Shown: positions 27,795-36,916 of the stretch, in pieces
Numbering within the stretch: position 1 is the stretch's first letter
Layout: every line of letters begins with the position of its first letter
Source: Bradyrhizobium sp. SRS-191
GTDB taxonomy: Bacteria > Pseudomonadota > Alphaproteobacteria > Rhizobiales > Xanthobacteraceae
Assembly: GCF_024586915.1 (NCBI RefSeq)
Contig: NZ_JANBVS010000001.1
Coordinates: 744,001 to 808,000, forward strand
Length of the DNA: 64,000 nucleotides
Direction of reading: 5' to 3'
Notes under the pieces: generated by a model
The model's database searches: none
The model's input: the letters and a program-made list of their open reading frames with translations, nothing else
Told to the model about the DNA's origin: nothing
Translations under genes and position numbers: made by a program

Positions 27795-29879
27795 ATGCTT
27801 GAAGGAGCCGAAGTCCGGCTGGCCGTCGATATCGGGGGAACGTTCACCGATATCGTTCTCGACATCGGCTCGCAGCGCCTGACACGCAAGGTGCTGACGA
27901 CGCCGACGCAGCCGGAGCAGGCCGTACTGAACGGCACCCGTCTCATTCTCGCCGATGCCAGGGCGCGCATCTCGGATATCGACGTCTTCATTCACGGCAC
28001 CACGCTCGCCACCAACGCCATCATCGAGCGGCGCGGCGCGAAGACCGCGCTGATCGCCACCTCCGGCTTCCGCGATGTTCTGGATATTGGAACTGAGAGC
28101 CGCTACGACCAGTACGATCTTTCGATCGACAAGCCGAAGCCACTGGTGCCGCGGAGCTTGCGCTTCACTGTTCCTGAGCGCGTCGATGCACACGGCGACA
28201 TCAGGCTGCCGCTCGATGAAGCGGCGGTGCGCGCGCTGGTGCCGCAGCTGCGGGCGCTGGAGATCGGCAGCATCGCCATCGCCTTCCTGCACGCCTACGC
28301 CAATCCCGCGCATGAGCGGCGGGCCGGCGAGATCCTGGCCGAGGCGATGCCTGACATCTCGATCACGCTGTCGTCGGCCGTCTGTCCCGAAATCCGGGAG
28401 TATGAGCGGACGTCGACCGCGGTCGCCAACGCCTATGTGCAGCCGCTGATGGATTCCTATCTCGCCCGCATGGATCAGGCGCTGCGCGTCGAGCAGTTCC
28501 GCGGCGCGATCTATCTGGTCACGTCAGGCGGCGGCGTGACCTCCATCGACACCGCGCGACGCTTTCCCGTGCGTCTCGTCGAGTCCGGTCCCGCCGGCGG
28601 CGCGATCTTCGCAAGCCAGATCGCGGCACGGCTCGGCGAACACAAGGTGCTGTCGTTCGACATGGGCGGCACGACCGCCAAGATCTGTCTGATCGAAGAC
28701 TTCGAGCCGGAGAGCTCGCGCGTGTTCGAGGTCGACCGCGCCGCGCGCTTCCTCAAGGGCTCGGGCCTGCCGGTGCGTATTCCCGTGATCGAGATGGTCG
28801 AGATCGGCGCCGGCGGCGGCTCGGTCGCGCGGATCGATGCGATGAAGCGCGTCACCGTCGGTCCCGAGAGCGCCTCCTCCGAACCGGGCCCCGCCTGCTA
28901 TGGCCGCGGCGGCCAGCGTCCGGCGGTCACCGATTCCGACGTCGCGCTCGGCATGATCGATCCCGATGCCTTTGCCGGCGGCACCATCAAGCTCGATCCG
29001 GAATTGTCGAAACAGGCCCTGCTCCGCGACGTCGGCGCGCCGCTCGGCCTCGACGCCGAGACCGCAGCCTATGCGGTGCACGAAGTCGTCTGCGAGAACA
29101 TGGCAAGCGCAGCGCGCGTCCATGCCGTCGAGCGCGGCGCGATCATCGGCCAGCACACGCTGATCGCGTTCGGGGGTGCGGCGCCGCTGCATGCCGCCCG
29201 CGTCGCCGAGAAGATCGGCGTCGCCAGGGTGATCGTACCGTCGAATGCCGGCGTCGGCTCGGCGGTCGGCTTCCTCGCAGCTCCCATCGCCTACGAACTC
29301 GTGCGCAGCCGCCATGCACGGCTCGACGATTTCGACACCGCGCTGGTCTCCGGCCTGCTGCAGGAGATGGCCGATGAGGCGCGTGCTCTGGTCGAGCCCG
29401 GCGCGGCCGGCGCTCCGGTGCGCGAGCGCCGCTCCGCCTTCATGCGCTATGTCGGCCAGGGCCACGAGATCAGTGTCGAGCTGCCGAACCGCGCACTCAC
29501 CACAGAAGATCTCCCTGCCCTGCGCAAGACCTTCGAGGCCGGCTACGCCGCGCTGTTCGAGCGCGCCATTCCGGGTGCCGCGATCGAGGTGCTGAGCTGG
29601 TCGGTGCTGGCGACGACGGACGCGCGCCAGCCCGCCACCATCGCCGACGTGACGCGCAAGCCCGCCGGCGCTGCCGCCGGCCATCGCAAATTCTTCGACG
29701 GCCGCGCCGGCCGCTTCGTCGACATCCCGCTGTACCGCCGCGAGCAGATGACGCCCGGCGCGGTCATCGCGGGACCTGCCGTGATCGCCGAGGACGAGAC
29801 CTCGACCTTCATCTCCAACAGTTTCGACGCGCATATCGACGGTGCCGGCAGCATCGTCATGGAACGGAAGGCGGCCTAG
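27795..29879 (+). CDS. hyuA: Hydantoinase/oxoprolinase subunit A
   Basis: A 694-residue ATP-dependent hydrolase subunit. It has the actin-like phosphate-1 motif VDIGGTFTDIVLDIG near residue 10, FIHGTTLATNAIIERRGAKTALIAT, VTSGGGVTS, LSFDMGGTTAKICLIED (second phosphate motif), EMVEIGAGGGSVARID and PGPACYGRGGQRPAVTDSD. It pairs with subunit B to open 5-oxoproline, hydantoins or related cyclic amides with ATP. GGAGA supports the ATG at 27795. HyuB follows after two bases, and a TRAP transporter comes next, suggesting uptake plus hydrolysis of one substrate. Which cyclic amide or ketone-like compound is used cannot be told, since acetone carboxylase subunits are distant relatives. Confidence 0.9.
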   Translation: MLEGAEVRLAVDIGGTFTDIVLDIGSQRLTRKVLTTPTQPEQAVLNGTRLILADARARISDIDVFIHGTTLATNAIIERRGAKTALIATSGFRDVLDIGTESRYDQYDLSIDKPKPLVPRSLRFTVPERVDAHGDIRLPLDEAAVRALVPQLRALEIGSIAIAFLHAYANPAHERRAGEILAEAMPDISITLSSAVCPEIREYERTSTAVANAYVQPLMDSYLARMDQALRVEQFRGAIYLVTSGGGVTSIDTARRFPVRLVESGPAGGAIFASQIAARLGEHKVLSFDMGGTTAKICLIEDFEPESSRVFEVDRAARFLKGSGLPVRIPVIEMVEIGAGGGSVARIDAMKRVTVGPESASSEPGPACYGRGGQRPAVTDSDVALGMIDPDAFAGGTIKLDPELSKQALLRDVGAPLGLDAETAAYAVHEVVCENMASAARVHAVERGAIIGQHTLIAFGGAAPLHAARVAEKIGVARVIVPSNAGVGSAVGFLAAPIAYELVRSRHARLDDFDTALVSGLLQEMADEARALVEPGAAGAPVRERRSAFMRYVGQGHEISVELPNRALTTEDLPALRKTFEAGYAALFERAIPGAAIEVLSWSVLATTDARQPATIADVTRKPAGAAAGHRKFFDGRAGRFVDIPLYRREQMTPGAVIAGPAVIAEDETSTFISNSFDAHIDGAGSIVMERKAA

Positions 29880-29881
29880 CG

Positions 29882-31537
29882 ATGAGCGCATCACAAACCA
29901 GCCTGATCGACCTGCAGATCATGTGGCATCGGCTGATCGCCGTGGTCGAGGAGCAGGCGCAGGTGCTGCTGCGCACCGCGTTCAGCCCGATCGTGCGCGA
30001 ATGCGGCGACCTCTCCGCGGGCGTGTTCGATCTCAAGGGCCGCATGCTGGCGCAGGCCGTCACTGGCACCCCGGGCCACGTCAACTCGATGGCGGAGTCG
30101 GTGAAGCACTTCATCGCGCACTTCCCGATCGAGACGATGAAGCCCGGCGATGCCTACATCACCAATGATCCCTGGATGGGCACCGGCCATCTCAACGACT
30201 TCGTCGTCACCACGCCCTGCTTCAAGGACGGCCAGCCGGTCGCGCTGTTCTCCTGCACCAGTCACCTGATGGACATCGGCGGCATCGGCTTCGGTCCTGA
30301 CGGCACCGACGTGTTCATGGAGGGGCTGTACATCCCGATGCTGAAGCTGATCGACCAGGGCGTCGTCAACGAGACGCTCATGGCCATGATCCGCGCCAAC
30401 ACGCGGCTGCCGGTCGATACCGAGGGCGACACCTACTCGCTCGCCGCCTGCAACGATGTCGGCTGCCAGCGTCTGGTCGAGATGATGACCGAGTTCGGCA
30501 TCTCTTCGCTCGACGAGCTCGGCGACTACGTCTGCGAGCGCTCGCGCGAAGCGGTGCTGGCCGAGATCAGGAAGCTGCCCAAGGGCACCTGGCGCAACGA
30601 GATGGTGGTCGACGGCTACGATGCGCCGGTGACGTTGAAGGCGGCGCTGACGATCAGCGATGACGGCATCCACGTCGATTTCGACGGCACGTCGAAAGCC
30701 TCGAAATTCGGCATCAACGTGCCGCTGTCCTACACGACGGCCTATACCGTGTTCGGCCTCGGCTGCGTGGTGGCTTCCGCGATCCCCAACAATGCCGGCT
30801 CGCTGTCGCCGCTCACGGTCTCGGCGCCCTCGGCCGCGATCCTCAATGCGCCAAAGCCCGCGCCGGTCGCCTCGCGCCATGTCATCGGCCAGATGCTGCC
30901 CGACGTCGTGTTCGGCTGCCTGCGCCAGATCATTCCGGAGCGGGTGCCGGCCGAAGGCACGTCGTGCTTGTGGAATCTCAACGTGCGCGGCCAGACCCGC
31001 TCCGGTGCCGGCGGCAATTACGGGTTCTCGATGGCCGTGACCTCGAACGGCGGCACCGGCGCGCGCTTCGACAAGGACGGCCTGTCGGCGACCGCCTACC
31101 CTAGCGGCGTGCGCGGCACGCCGGTCGAGATCGCGGAGACGCAGACACCGCTGATCTTCTGGCGCAAGGAGCTGCGGCCCGACTCGGGCGGCGCCGGCCG
31201 CACCCGCGGCGGCCTCGGCCAGATCATCGAAGTCGGCAGCGGCGTCGACGCCCCGTTCGACATCCTCGCCGCCTTCGACCGCATCGACCACCCGCCCCGC
31301 GGCCGCGACGGCGGCCACAATGGCGAGGCCGGCTACGTCGGACTGGCGTCGGGCAAGAAGCTGCGCGGCAAGGGTTTCCAGACCGTGCCGCCGGACGACC
31401 GGCTCGTGGTGCTCACGCCGGGCGGCGCCGGCATCGGCGATCCCCGCGAGCGCGCGACGGACTTGGTGCAGGGCGACGTCGAGAGCGGGTTGGTGTCGGC
31501 GGACAACGCGGCAAAGCTTTACGGACAGGCGCGGTGA
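29882..31537 (+). CDS. hyuB: Hydantoinase/oxoprolinase subunit B
   Basis: A 551-residue HyuB-family protein. It opens LQIMWHRLIAVVEEQAQVLLRTAFSPIVRECGDLSAGVFD. Further family marks are PGDAYITNDPWMGTGHLNDF, HLMDIGGIGFGPDGTDVFMEG, the GTSKASKFGINVPLSYT segment, and the C-terminal GGAGRTRGGLGQIIEV and LTPGGAGIGDPRERA. It forms the catalytic complex with HyuA and is cytosolic. Only two bases separate the genes, so they are cotranscribed and probably coupled. The length is normal for the family. Confidence 0.92.
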   Translation: MSASQTSLIDLQIMWHRLIAVVEEQAQVLLRTAFSPIVRECGDLSAGVFDLKGRMLAQAVTGTPGHVNSMAESVKHFIAHFPIETMKPGDAYITNDPWMGTGHLNDFVVTTPCFKDGQPVALFSCTSHLMDIGGIGFGPDGTDVFMEGLYIPMLKLIDQGVVNETLMAMIRANTRLPVDTEGDTYSLAACNDVGCQRLVEMMTEFGISSLDELGDYVCERSREAVLAEIRKLPKGTWRNEMVVDGYDAPVTLKAALTISDDGIHVDFDGTSKASKFGINVPLSYTTAYTVFGLGCVVASAIPNNAGSLSPLTVSAPSAAILNAPKPAPVASRHVIGQMLPDVVFGCLRQIIPERVPAEGTSCLWNLNVRGQTRSGAGGNYGFSMAVTSNGGTGARFDKDGLSATAYPSGVRGTPVEIAETQTPLIFWRKELRPDSGGAGRTRGGLGQIIEVGSGVDAPFDILAAFDRIDHPPRGRDGGHNGEAGYVGLASGKKLRGKGFQTVPPDDRLVVLTPGGAGIGDPRERATDLVQGDVESGLVSADNAAKLYGQAR

Positions 31538-31567
31538 GATCTCATGTCTGCCGGAATATCTGTGGCC

Positions 31568-31740
31568 TCATGGTTCGAGACGCGTCGCAACGGCGACGCT
31601 CCTCACCATGAGGGTTTAGCACCGCGATCGATGCTGCACATTGACCATGAGAAACGTCCTCATGGAGAGAATCAGCATCTTGCCGCGCAACGAGCCCTCA
31701 TCCTGAGGAGCCCGCCGCAGGCGGGCGTCTCGAAGGATGG
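31568..31740. repeat. Palindromic intergenic repeat between hyuB and dctP
   Basis: The left arm TCATGGTTCGAGACGC through GCTCCTCACCATGAGGG pairs with the right arm CCTCATCCTGAGGAGCCCGC through GCGTCTCGAAGGATGG. It fills most of the 269-base gap. A half copy lies at 14095-14131. Confidence 0.75.
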
Positions 31741-31806
31741 CCACGGCCACGCTGCCCGCCAAACCTCTTTCATCTTCCTTAGCTCAGCAACGAAGCGGAG
31801 ACATCG

Positions 31807-32808
31807 ATGATCACACGACGGACGTTCACCGCAGGGGCAGCCACCCTGCTCGCCGGCACCCAGCTCTCGACCAAGGCGCGGGCGGCCACGACCAGCTGGG
31901 ACATGTCGACGGTCTGGCCCGACGGCAACTTCCACACCCAGAACGCGATGGCGTTCGCCGAGGAGGTGAAGAAGCAGACCAATGGTGCCGTCAACATCAC
32001 GGTGAAGGCCGGCGGTCAGCTCGGCTTCAAGGGCCCGGAGCATCTGCGCGCGGTGCGCGACGGCCTCGTCCCGCTCGCAGACGTGCTCAACATCCAGCAG
32101 GTCGGCGACGAGCCCTTCATGGGCGTCGAGAGCATCCCGTTCCTTGCCGGCTCGATGGACGAGCTCAAGGTGCTGCACAAATACGTCCGGCCGGAATACG
32201 ACAAGATCGCCGCGCGCAACAACCAGAAGATCCTCTATATCGTGCCGTGGCCGACGCAGTATCTGCACCTGAAGGTCAAAGCATCGGATGTCGCCGGGCT
32301 GAAGAACATCAAGATCCGCGTGCCCGACAAGAACGCGGTCGACATGCTCAACGCCATCGGCATGGCCGCGGTCATGATCCCCTGGGGCGAAACCATCCCC
32401 GCGCTGGCCTCCGGCGCGGTCGCGGGCGTCTCGACCTCGTCGGTGTCGGGCGTCGACGGCAAGTTCTGGGAGTTCCTGAAATACGTCTACCCGACCAACC
32501 ATGTGTGGTCGTCGCAGATGCTCAACGTGAACCTCGACTCCTGGAAGGCGCTGACGCCGGAGCAGCAGAAGACCGTCGCCGACATCGCCGCCAAGATGGA
32601 GCCGACCTTCTGGGCGAATTCGCTGAAGGCCGACGTCGACAGCCTCAACCGCCTCAAGGAAGGCGGCATGGAGGTGGTGCCGGTCTCGGATGCGATGATG
32701 ACGGAGATCCGCGCCAAGACCGCGCCGCAGATGGACGCCTTCCTCAAGCGCGTCCCAGCCGCTGACCAGCCGGTGAAGGCCTATCTCGCCGAGATGAAGC
32801 GTGGCTGA
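31807..32808 (+). CDS. dctP: TRAP transporter substrate-binding protein (DctP family)
   Basis: A 333-residue periplasmic binding protein with a twin-arginine-type signal (ITRRTFTAGAATLLAG, cleavage after ARA). It has family marks such as FAEEVKKQTNGAVNITVKAGGQLGFKGPEHL, LHLKVKASDVAGLKNIKIRVPDKNAVDMLNAIGM and WGETIPALASGAVAGVSTS. The arginine in KIRVPD is the usual carboxylate ligand, so the substrate is probably an organic acid. It is followed with an 8-base overlap by dctQ, then by dctM. Lying after hyuAB, it may deliver the compound they hydrolyse. Confidence 0.9.
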   Translation: MITRRTFTAGAATLLAGTQLSTKARAATTSWDMSTVWPDGNFHTQNAMAFAEEVKKQTNGAVNITVKAGGQLGFKGPEHLRAVRDGLVPLADVLNIQQVGDEPFMGVESIPFLAGSMDELKVLHKYVRPEYDKIAARNNQKILYIVPWPTQYLHLKVKASDVAGLKNIKIRVPDKNAVDMLNAIGMAAVMIPWGETIPALASGAVAGVSTSSVSGVDGKFWEFLKYVYPTNHVWSSQMLNVNLDSWKALTPEQQKTVADIAAKMEPTFWANSLKADVDSLNRLKEGGMEVVPVSDAMMTEIRAKTAPQMDAFLKRVPAADQPVKAYLAEMKRG

Positions 32809-33406
32809 GATCGCACAGGCCGCCTCGCCGGGCGAACGGGCGAGCCTCAATGCAGCGGCGCCTGCGCCGCTCCGCGTCCTGCTCGATATCATCGACCGGC
32901 TCGGCCGGCTCGACGGCTGGATCGGCGGCGGTTGCCTGCTGACCTTGACGGCGCTGATGCTGGCGGAGGTGACGACGCGGGCGTTGTCGAACGTGCTGCC
33001 GTTCTTCCCGCCGACGATCTCGATCGCCTGGGAATACTCGTCCTACCTGATGGCAGCGTCCTTCACCTTCGGCGCCGCCATGACGTTGCGGGTCGGCGGC
33101 CACATCCGCGTGGTGCTGCTGCTCAAGAACGTACCCGCGCCGTTGCAGCGCGCGCTCGAGGTGCTGGCCGCCGCCGCCGGCTTCGCCTTCATGGCCTTCC
33201 TGACTTCGGCCATGACGAAGTTCGCGTGGAGCTCGTTCGTCCGCGGCCAGGTCTCGACCTCCAGCGACACCCCGCTGTGGTTTCCGCAAGCCGTCGTGAC
33301 GTTCGGCATGCTGCTCCTCACGCTGCAATTCCTCGCGCGTGCGATCCAGGCTGCGCTGGGACTGCCGCTGGAGGACCACCGGATGAAGGCGTCGCCGGTC
33401 GAATGA
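32801..33406 (+). CDS. dctQ: TRAP transporter small permease (DctQ family)
   Basis: A 201-residue protein with four predicted membrane helices: CLLTLTALMLAEVTTRALS, WEYSSYLMAASFTFGAAMTL, ALEVLAAAAGFAFMAFLTSAM and PQAVVTFGMLLLTLQFLARAI. The G-H-I-R-V element after helix 2 is typical of DctQ. It starts with GTG at 32801 inside the end of dctP, indicating coupling. It forms the membrane complex with DctM. A 370-base repeat-filled gap separates it from dctM, which is unusual for a TRAP operon. Confidence 0.88.
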   Translation: MAEIAQAASPGERASLNAAAPAPLRVLLDIIDRLGRLDGWIGGGCLLTLTALMLAEVTTRALSNVLPFFPPTISIAWEYSSYLMAASFTFGAAMTLRVGGHIRVVLLLKNVPAPLQRALEVLAAAAGFAFMAFLTSAMTKFAWSSFVRGQVSTSSDTPLWFPQAVVTFGMLLLTLQFLARAIQAALGLPLEDHRMKASPVE

Positions 33407-33518
33407 GGAGACGCGAACTAATAAAGACACACAATTGGTTCCTGCAGACCGCCAGCGGCAGGCGCATTTATCGCCTGCCATCGAGTGAGCAAGCTCTTTC
33501 CCCGCATGCGGTGCGCTC

Positions 33519-33654
33519 CCTCGCCCCGCTCTTGCGGGGAGAGGGTTGGGGTGAGGGGCAGACGCACGGGAAGTGTACGTGGTCAGACCTGTACCCCCTC
33601 ACCCGGATTGCATCTGACGATGCAATCCGACCTCTCCCCGCAAGCGGGGCGAGG
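33519..33654. repeat. Long palindromic repeat inside the TRAP operon
   Basis: Outer arms CCTCGCCCCGCTCTTGCGGG with GAGAGG and CCTCTCCCCGCAAGCGGGGC with GAGG pair, and inner GGGTGAGGGG/CCCCTCACCC also pair. It occupies the gap 33407-33776 between dctQ and dctM. No gene is seen there. A related repeat lies at 55696-55861. Confidence 0.8.
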
Positions 33655-33776
33655 TTGCACTGCGTCCGCCGCGCGAGCGGCGCAGATCTTGAGCATTCAA
33701 CGCGAGATCGTGCGGGGCGACTGCCCTCCATCCAACCGCTCCCGCCCGCTCCCCTCACCGCGGACTCCCCGACCCC

Positions 33777-35081
33777 ATGACCATCGAAGTCATCGCCCTG
33801 TTCGCCATCCTGTTCGCGCTGCTGGCCTGTGGCCTGTGGATCGGGCTCACGCTCGCCTTCACCGCGACCCTGCTGCTGGCGATGTTCCGCTCGATCCCGC
33901 TCGACAAGCTGCTCCCGCAATACGCCTGGAACATCCTGACTACGCAGGAACTCCTCGCGCTGCCGCTGTTCATCCTGATGGGTGAGCTGCTATTCCGCAC
34001 CCGCCTGTCGCGCTCGCTCTTCCAGGGCCTCGCGCCCTGGGCCGGCCTGCTGCCGGGCCGCCTGCTCCACGTCAACGTCATCGGCTGCACCATCTTCGCC
34101 GCGATCTCCGGCTCGTCGGCCGCGACCACGCAGGTCATAGGCCGGATGTCGCTCAACGAACTGCTGCGCCGCGGCTATTCGCGCGACATCGCGATCGGCT
34201 CGCTCGCCGGCGCCGGCACGCTCGGCTTTCTGATCCCGCCGTCGAACATCATGATCATCTACGGCGTGCTCGGCGATGTCTCGATCCTGAAACTGTTCAC
34301 CGCCGGCGTGCTGCCGGGCCTGCTGCTCGCCGGCACCTTCATGGGCTGGGTGATGCTGCATACCACCCTGAAGCCCGCGATGGTGCCGCAGGCGGAGGCC
34401 CAGCTGTCGCAGGTGCCGTGGGCCGAGCGCTTCGCCGCGCTGAAGGACCTTGCGCCCGCCCTGTTCCTGATCGCCTGCGTGCTCGGCTCGATGTATGGCG
34501 GCCTCGCCACGCCGTCGGAAGCCGCCGCGGTCGGCGTGCTCGGCGCGGCGCTGGTCGCCTTTTTCCAGGGCGCGCTGTCGCAGCAGGTGATCCGCGACGT
34601 GATGATCGGCTCGGTGATCACCTGCTCGATGATCGCGCTGATCGTGCTCGGCGCCTCGATCCTCGGCAACGCCGCGGCCTTCCTGGGCATCCCTCAGGCG
34701 GTGGCGGCCTTCGTCAAGGGCCTCGGCCTGTCGCCGTTCATGCTGATATCAGTGCTGATCGTATTCTATTTGATACTGGGCTGCTTCCTCGACGGCTTCT
34801 CGATGATCGTGATGACCCTGCCGATCGTGCTGCCGATCGTGAAGGGCGCCGGATTCGACGAGGTCTGGTTCGGGATCTTCCTGGTGCTCGCCGTCGAGAT
34901 GGCCCAGATCACGCCGCCGGTCGGCTTCAACCTGTTCGTGATCCAGGGCCTGACGGAGGACGGTCTCGGCTATATCGCCCGCGTGACCGCCCCCTATCTC
35001 ATCATCATGATCGCCTTCGTCCTGCTGCTCACGCTCTTCCCGGGCATCGTGACGATCCTGCCGCGGCTGCTCTACGGGTGA
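33777..35081 (+). CDS. dctM: TRAP transporter large permease (DctM family)
   Basis: A 434-residue protein with about twelve membrane helices. It has the family marks ALPLFILMGELLFRTRLS, IFAAISGSSAATTQVIGRMSLNELLRRGYSRDIAIGSLAGAGTLGFLIPPSNIMIIYGVL and LDGFSMIVMTLPIVLPIVKGAGFD. ITPPVGFNLFVIQGLT lies near the C-terminus. It carries the ion-coupled transport step with DctQ, using substrate delivered by DctP. The family uses a sodium gradient. It is separated from dctQ by a palindromic repeat, so expression may differ from the upstream genes. Confidence 0.92.
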   Translation: MTIEVIALFAILFALLACGLWIGLTLAFTATLLLAMFRSIPLDKLLPQYAWNILTTQELLALPLFILMGELLFRTRLSRSLFQGLAPWAGLLPGRLLHVNVIGCTIFAAISGSSAATTQVIGRMSLNELLRRGYSRDIAIGSLAGAGTLGFLIPPSNIMIIYGVLGDVSILKLFTAGVLPGLLLAGTFMGWVMLHTTLKPAMVPQAEAQLSQVPWAERFAALKDLAPALFLIACVLGSMYGGLATPSEAAAVGVLGAALVAFFQGALSQQVIRDVMIGSVITCSMIALIVLGASILGNAAAFLGIPQAVAAFVKGLGLSPFMLISVLIVFYLILGCFLDGFSMIVMTLPIVLPIVKGAGFDEVWFGIFLVLAVEMAQITPPVGFNLFVIQGLTEDGLGYIARVTAPYLIIMIAFVLLLTLFPGIVTILPRLLYG

Positions 35082-35090
35082 GCAGCGATG

Positions 35091-36794
35091 TCAGGCCGCC
35101 CGCATGCCGTCGAGGAACTTCTGCACCTCGGCCTTGAGCCGCAGGCTCTCGCTGGACAGCGCCTGGGCGGAGGCGAACATCCGGTTGGAGCTTTCGCCGG
35201 TCTCGCCCGCCCCGCGCGCCGCGCTGCGGATGTTGCTGACGACCTCCGCGGTGCCGCTCGCGGCCGAGCGCACGCTCTGCGTGATGTTCTGGGTGGCGGC
35301 GCGCTGCTGCTCGACCGCGGCCGAGATGGAAGCCGCGATCCCGTTGATGCGCTCGATGGTCGAGCCGATCGCCTTGATCGCGTCGACCGATTCCTGCGTC
35401 ACCGTCTGCATATTGACGATCTGGCTGGAGATCTCCTCGGTCGCCTTGGCGGTCTGTCCCGCGAGCGTCTTGACCTCCTGGGCGACCACCGCGAAGCCGC
35501 GGCCGGCGTCGCCGGCGCGCGCAGCCTCGATGGTGGCGTTCAGCGCCAAGAGGTTGGTCTGTTCGGCGATCGAGGTGATGAGCTTGACGACGTCGCCGAT
35601 GCGGTTGCCGGCGTCGGACAGCTCCTTGATGCGCTGGTCGGTCGCGGTGGCCTGCTTGACCGCCTCGGCTGCGATGGCGTTGGATTCCTGCACGCGGCGG
35701 ATGATCTCGGCGATCGAGCCGGACAGCTCGTCGGACGCCTCGGCAGCCGTGCGGACGTGCTCCGACGCCGTCTCGGAGGCGCCGGCCGACTGCCCCGAGA
35801 GATCGGCTGTGGTGCGCGCGGTCTGGGTGAGCTGGCGCGCCTCGCGTTCGAACTCGCCCGACGAGGTCAGCACGTTCTCGATGATGCCGCCGATGCTGGC
35901 CTGGAACGAATCGACGAAGCGCTGCAATTCGGCCTTGCGCTGCTCGACGGCGGCCGTCGCGGCAGCCGCCTGCTCCTCGCGCATCCGGCGCCGCTCGCTG
36001 GCCGCGCTGCGGAACACGACCAGGCTGCGGGCGATCTCGCCGATCTCGTCGCCGCGGTCGTCGGACTTGATCTCGACATTCTCACGACCATCTGCGATCG
36101 CGGTCAGCGTCTCCGTCACGGCGCTCAACGGCTTGGTCACGCGCCGCACGGCCAGCATGGTCAGGGCGAGCACGAGCAGTGCGGCAATCGCAGCTGCCAC
36201 GATCATGGTCTGCATCGCCTGCGACAGCATCGCGTCGAGCTCGGCCATGGGCACGCCGACATAGAGGATGCCGGTCACCTTGCCCGCCGCGTTGGTGACG
36301 GGGAAATAGGCGGTCATGAACGGCTTGCCGAACAGCGTGGCCGGACCCTTATAGGCCTCGCCCTTCCGCAGCAGCGCCTGGGCCGGATGGTCGGCCGCGA
36401 GCTGCGTACCCACGGCGCGGTCGCCGTTCTCCTTCTTCACATTGGTCGAGCGGCGCACGAACTGGCCGGCGTCATCGACAACAAACAGGGTTGCGCTGCC
36501 GCCGACATAGGACACGGCGCGGTCGACGATCGCGTGATCCTTGATTTCCGGAATGGCGGGAATCTCGATGCGTGTGACGGCACCGTTCTGCACGCTGACC
36601 TTGGCGTCCTTGAACGTCTCGCTAAAGGTCAACGCAAAGGTGCGCAGATTGCCTTCGATGTCGCGCTTGGCGCGATCGGCGAAATCATTGGTGAGAGACC
36701 AGTAGGCGGCGCCGACCACGAGGGCCGTGTTCAGCGCGATGACGACAACGGCGCCGATCAGCGCCTTGGTGCCGAGCTTCAACTTGACGGACAC
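35091..36794 (-). CDS. Methyl-accepting chemotaxis protein
   Basis: A 567-residue chemoreceptor. The first membrane helix is near residues 10-30 ([22 protein letters not shown]), then a periplasmic Cache-like sensor with the [20 protein letters not shown] end. The second helix is [18 protein letters not shown], then a HAMP domain. The signalling coiled coil has the conserved hairpin tip [21 protein letters not shown], then [18 protein letters not shown] place the start at GTG 36794, which has GGAAGG eight bases upstream; the open frame runs on to 36908 without support. No che genes are near, so it works with a kinase encoded elsewhere. The ligand is unknown. It is divergent from the photolyase. 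Confidence 0.88.
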   Translation of the reverse strand: MSVKLKLGTKALIGAVVVIALNTALVVGAAYWSLTNDFADRAKRDIEGNLRTFALTFSETFKDAKVSVQNGAVTRIEIPAIPEIKDHAIVDRAVSYVGGSATLFVVDDAGQFVRRSTNVKKENGDRAVGTQLAADHPAQALLRKGEAYKGPATLFGKPFMTAYFPVTNAAGKVTGILYVGVPMAELDAMLSQAMQTMIVAAAIAALLVLALTMLAVRRVTKPLSAVTETLTAIADGRENVEIKSDDRGDEIGEIARSLVVFRSAASERRRMREEQAAAATAAVEQRKAELQRFVDSFQASIGGIIENVLTSSGEFEREARQLTQTARTTADLSGQSAGASETASEHVRTAAEASDELSGSIAEIIRRVQESNAIAAEAVKQATATDQRIKELSDAGNRIGDVVKLITSIAEQTNLLALNATIEAARAGDAGRGFAVVAQEVKTLAGQTAKATEEISSQIVNMQTVTQESVDAIKAIGSTIERINGIAASISAAVEQQRAATQNITQSVRSAASGTAEVVSNIRSAARGAGETGESSNRMFASAQALSSESLRLKAEVQKFLDGMRAA

Positions 36795-36916
36795 GTCAGA
36801 AACCTTCCGAGGGAACTGCAACTGAATCTCAAACTGCCCGTAGTTAGTTTCAAACCAGTTATTTTCCGGAGCGTAGAATTCCGGATGCCCCTCGAAAAAC
36901 GGCAACAAGATACCTG

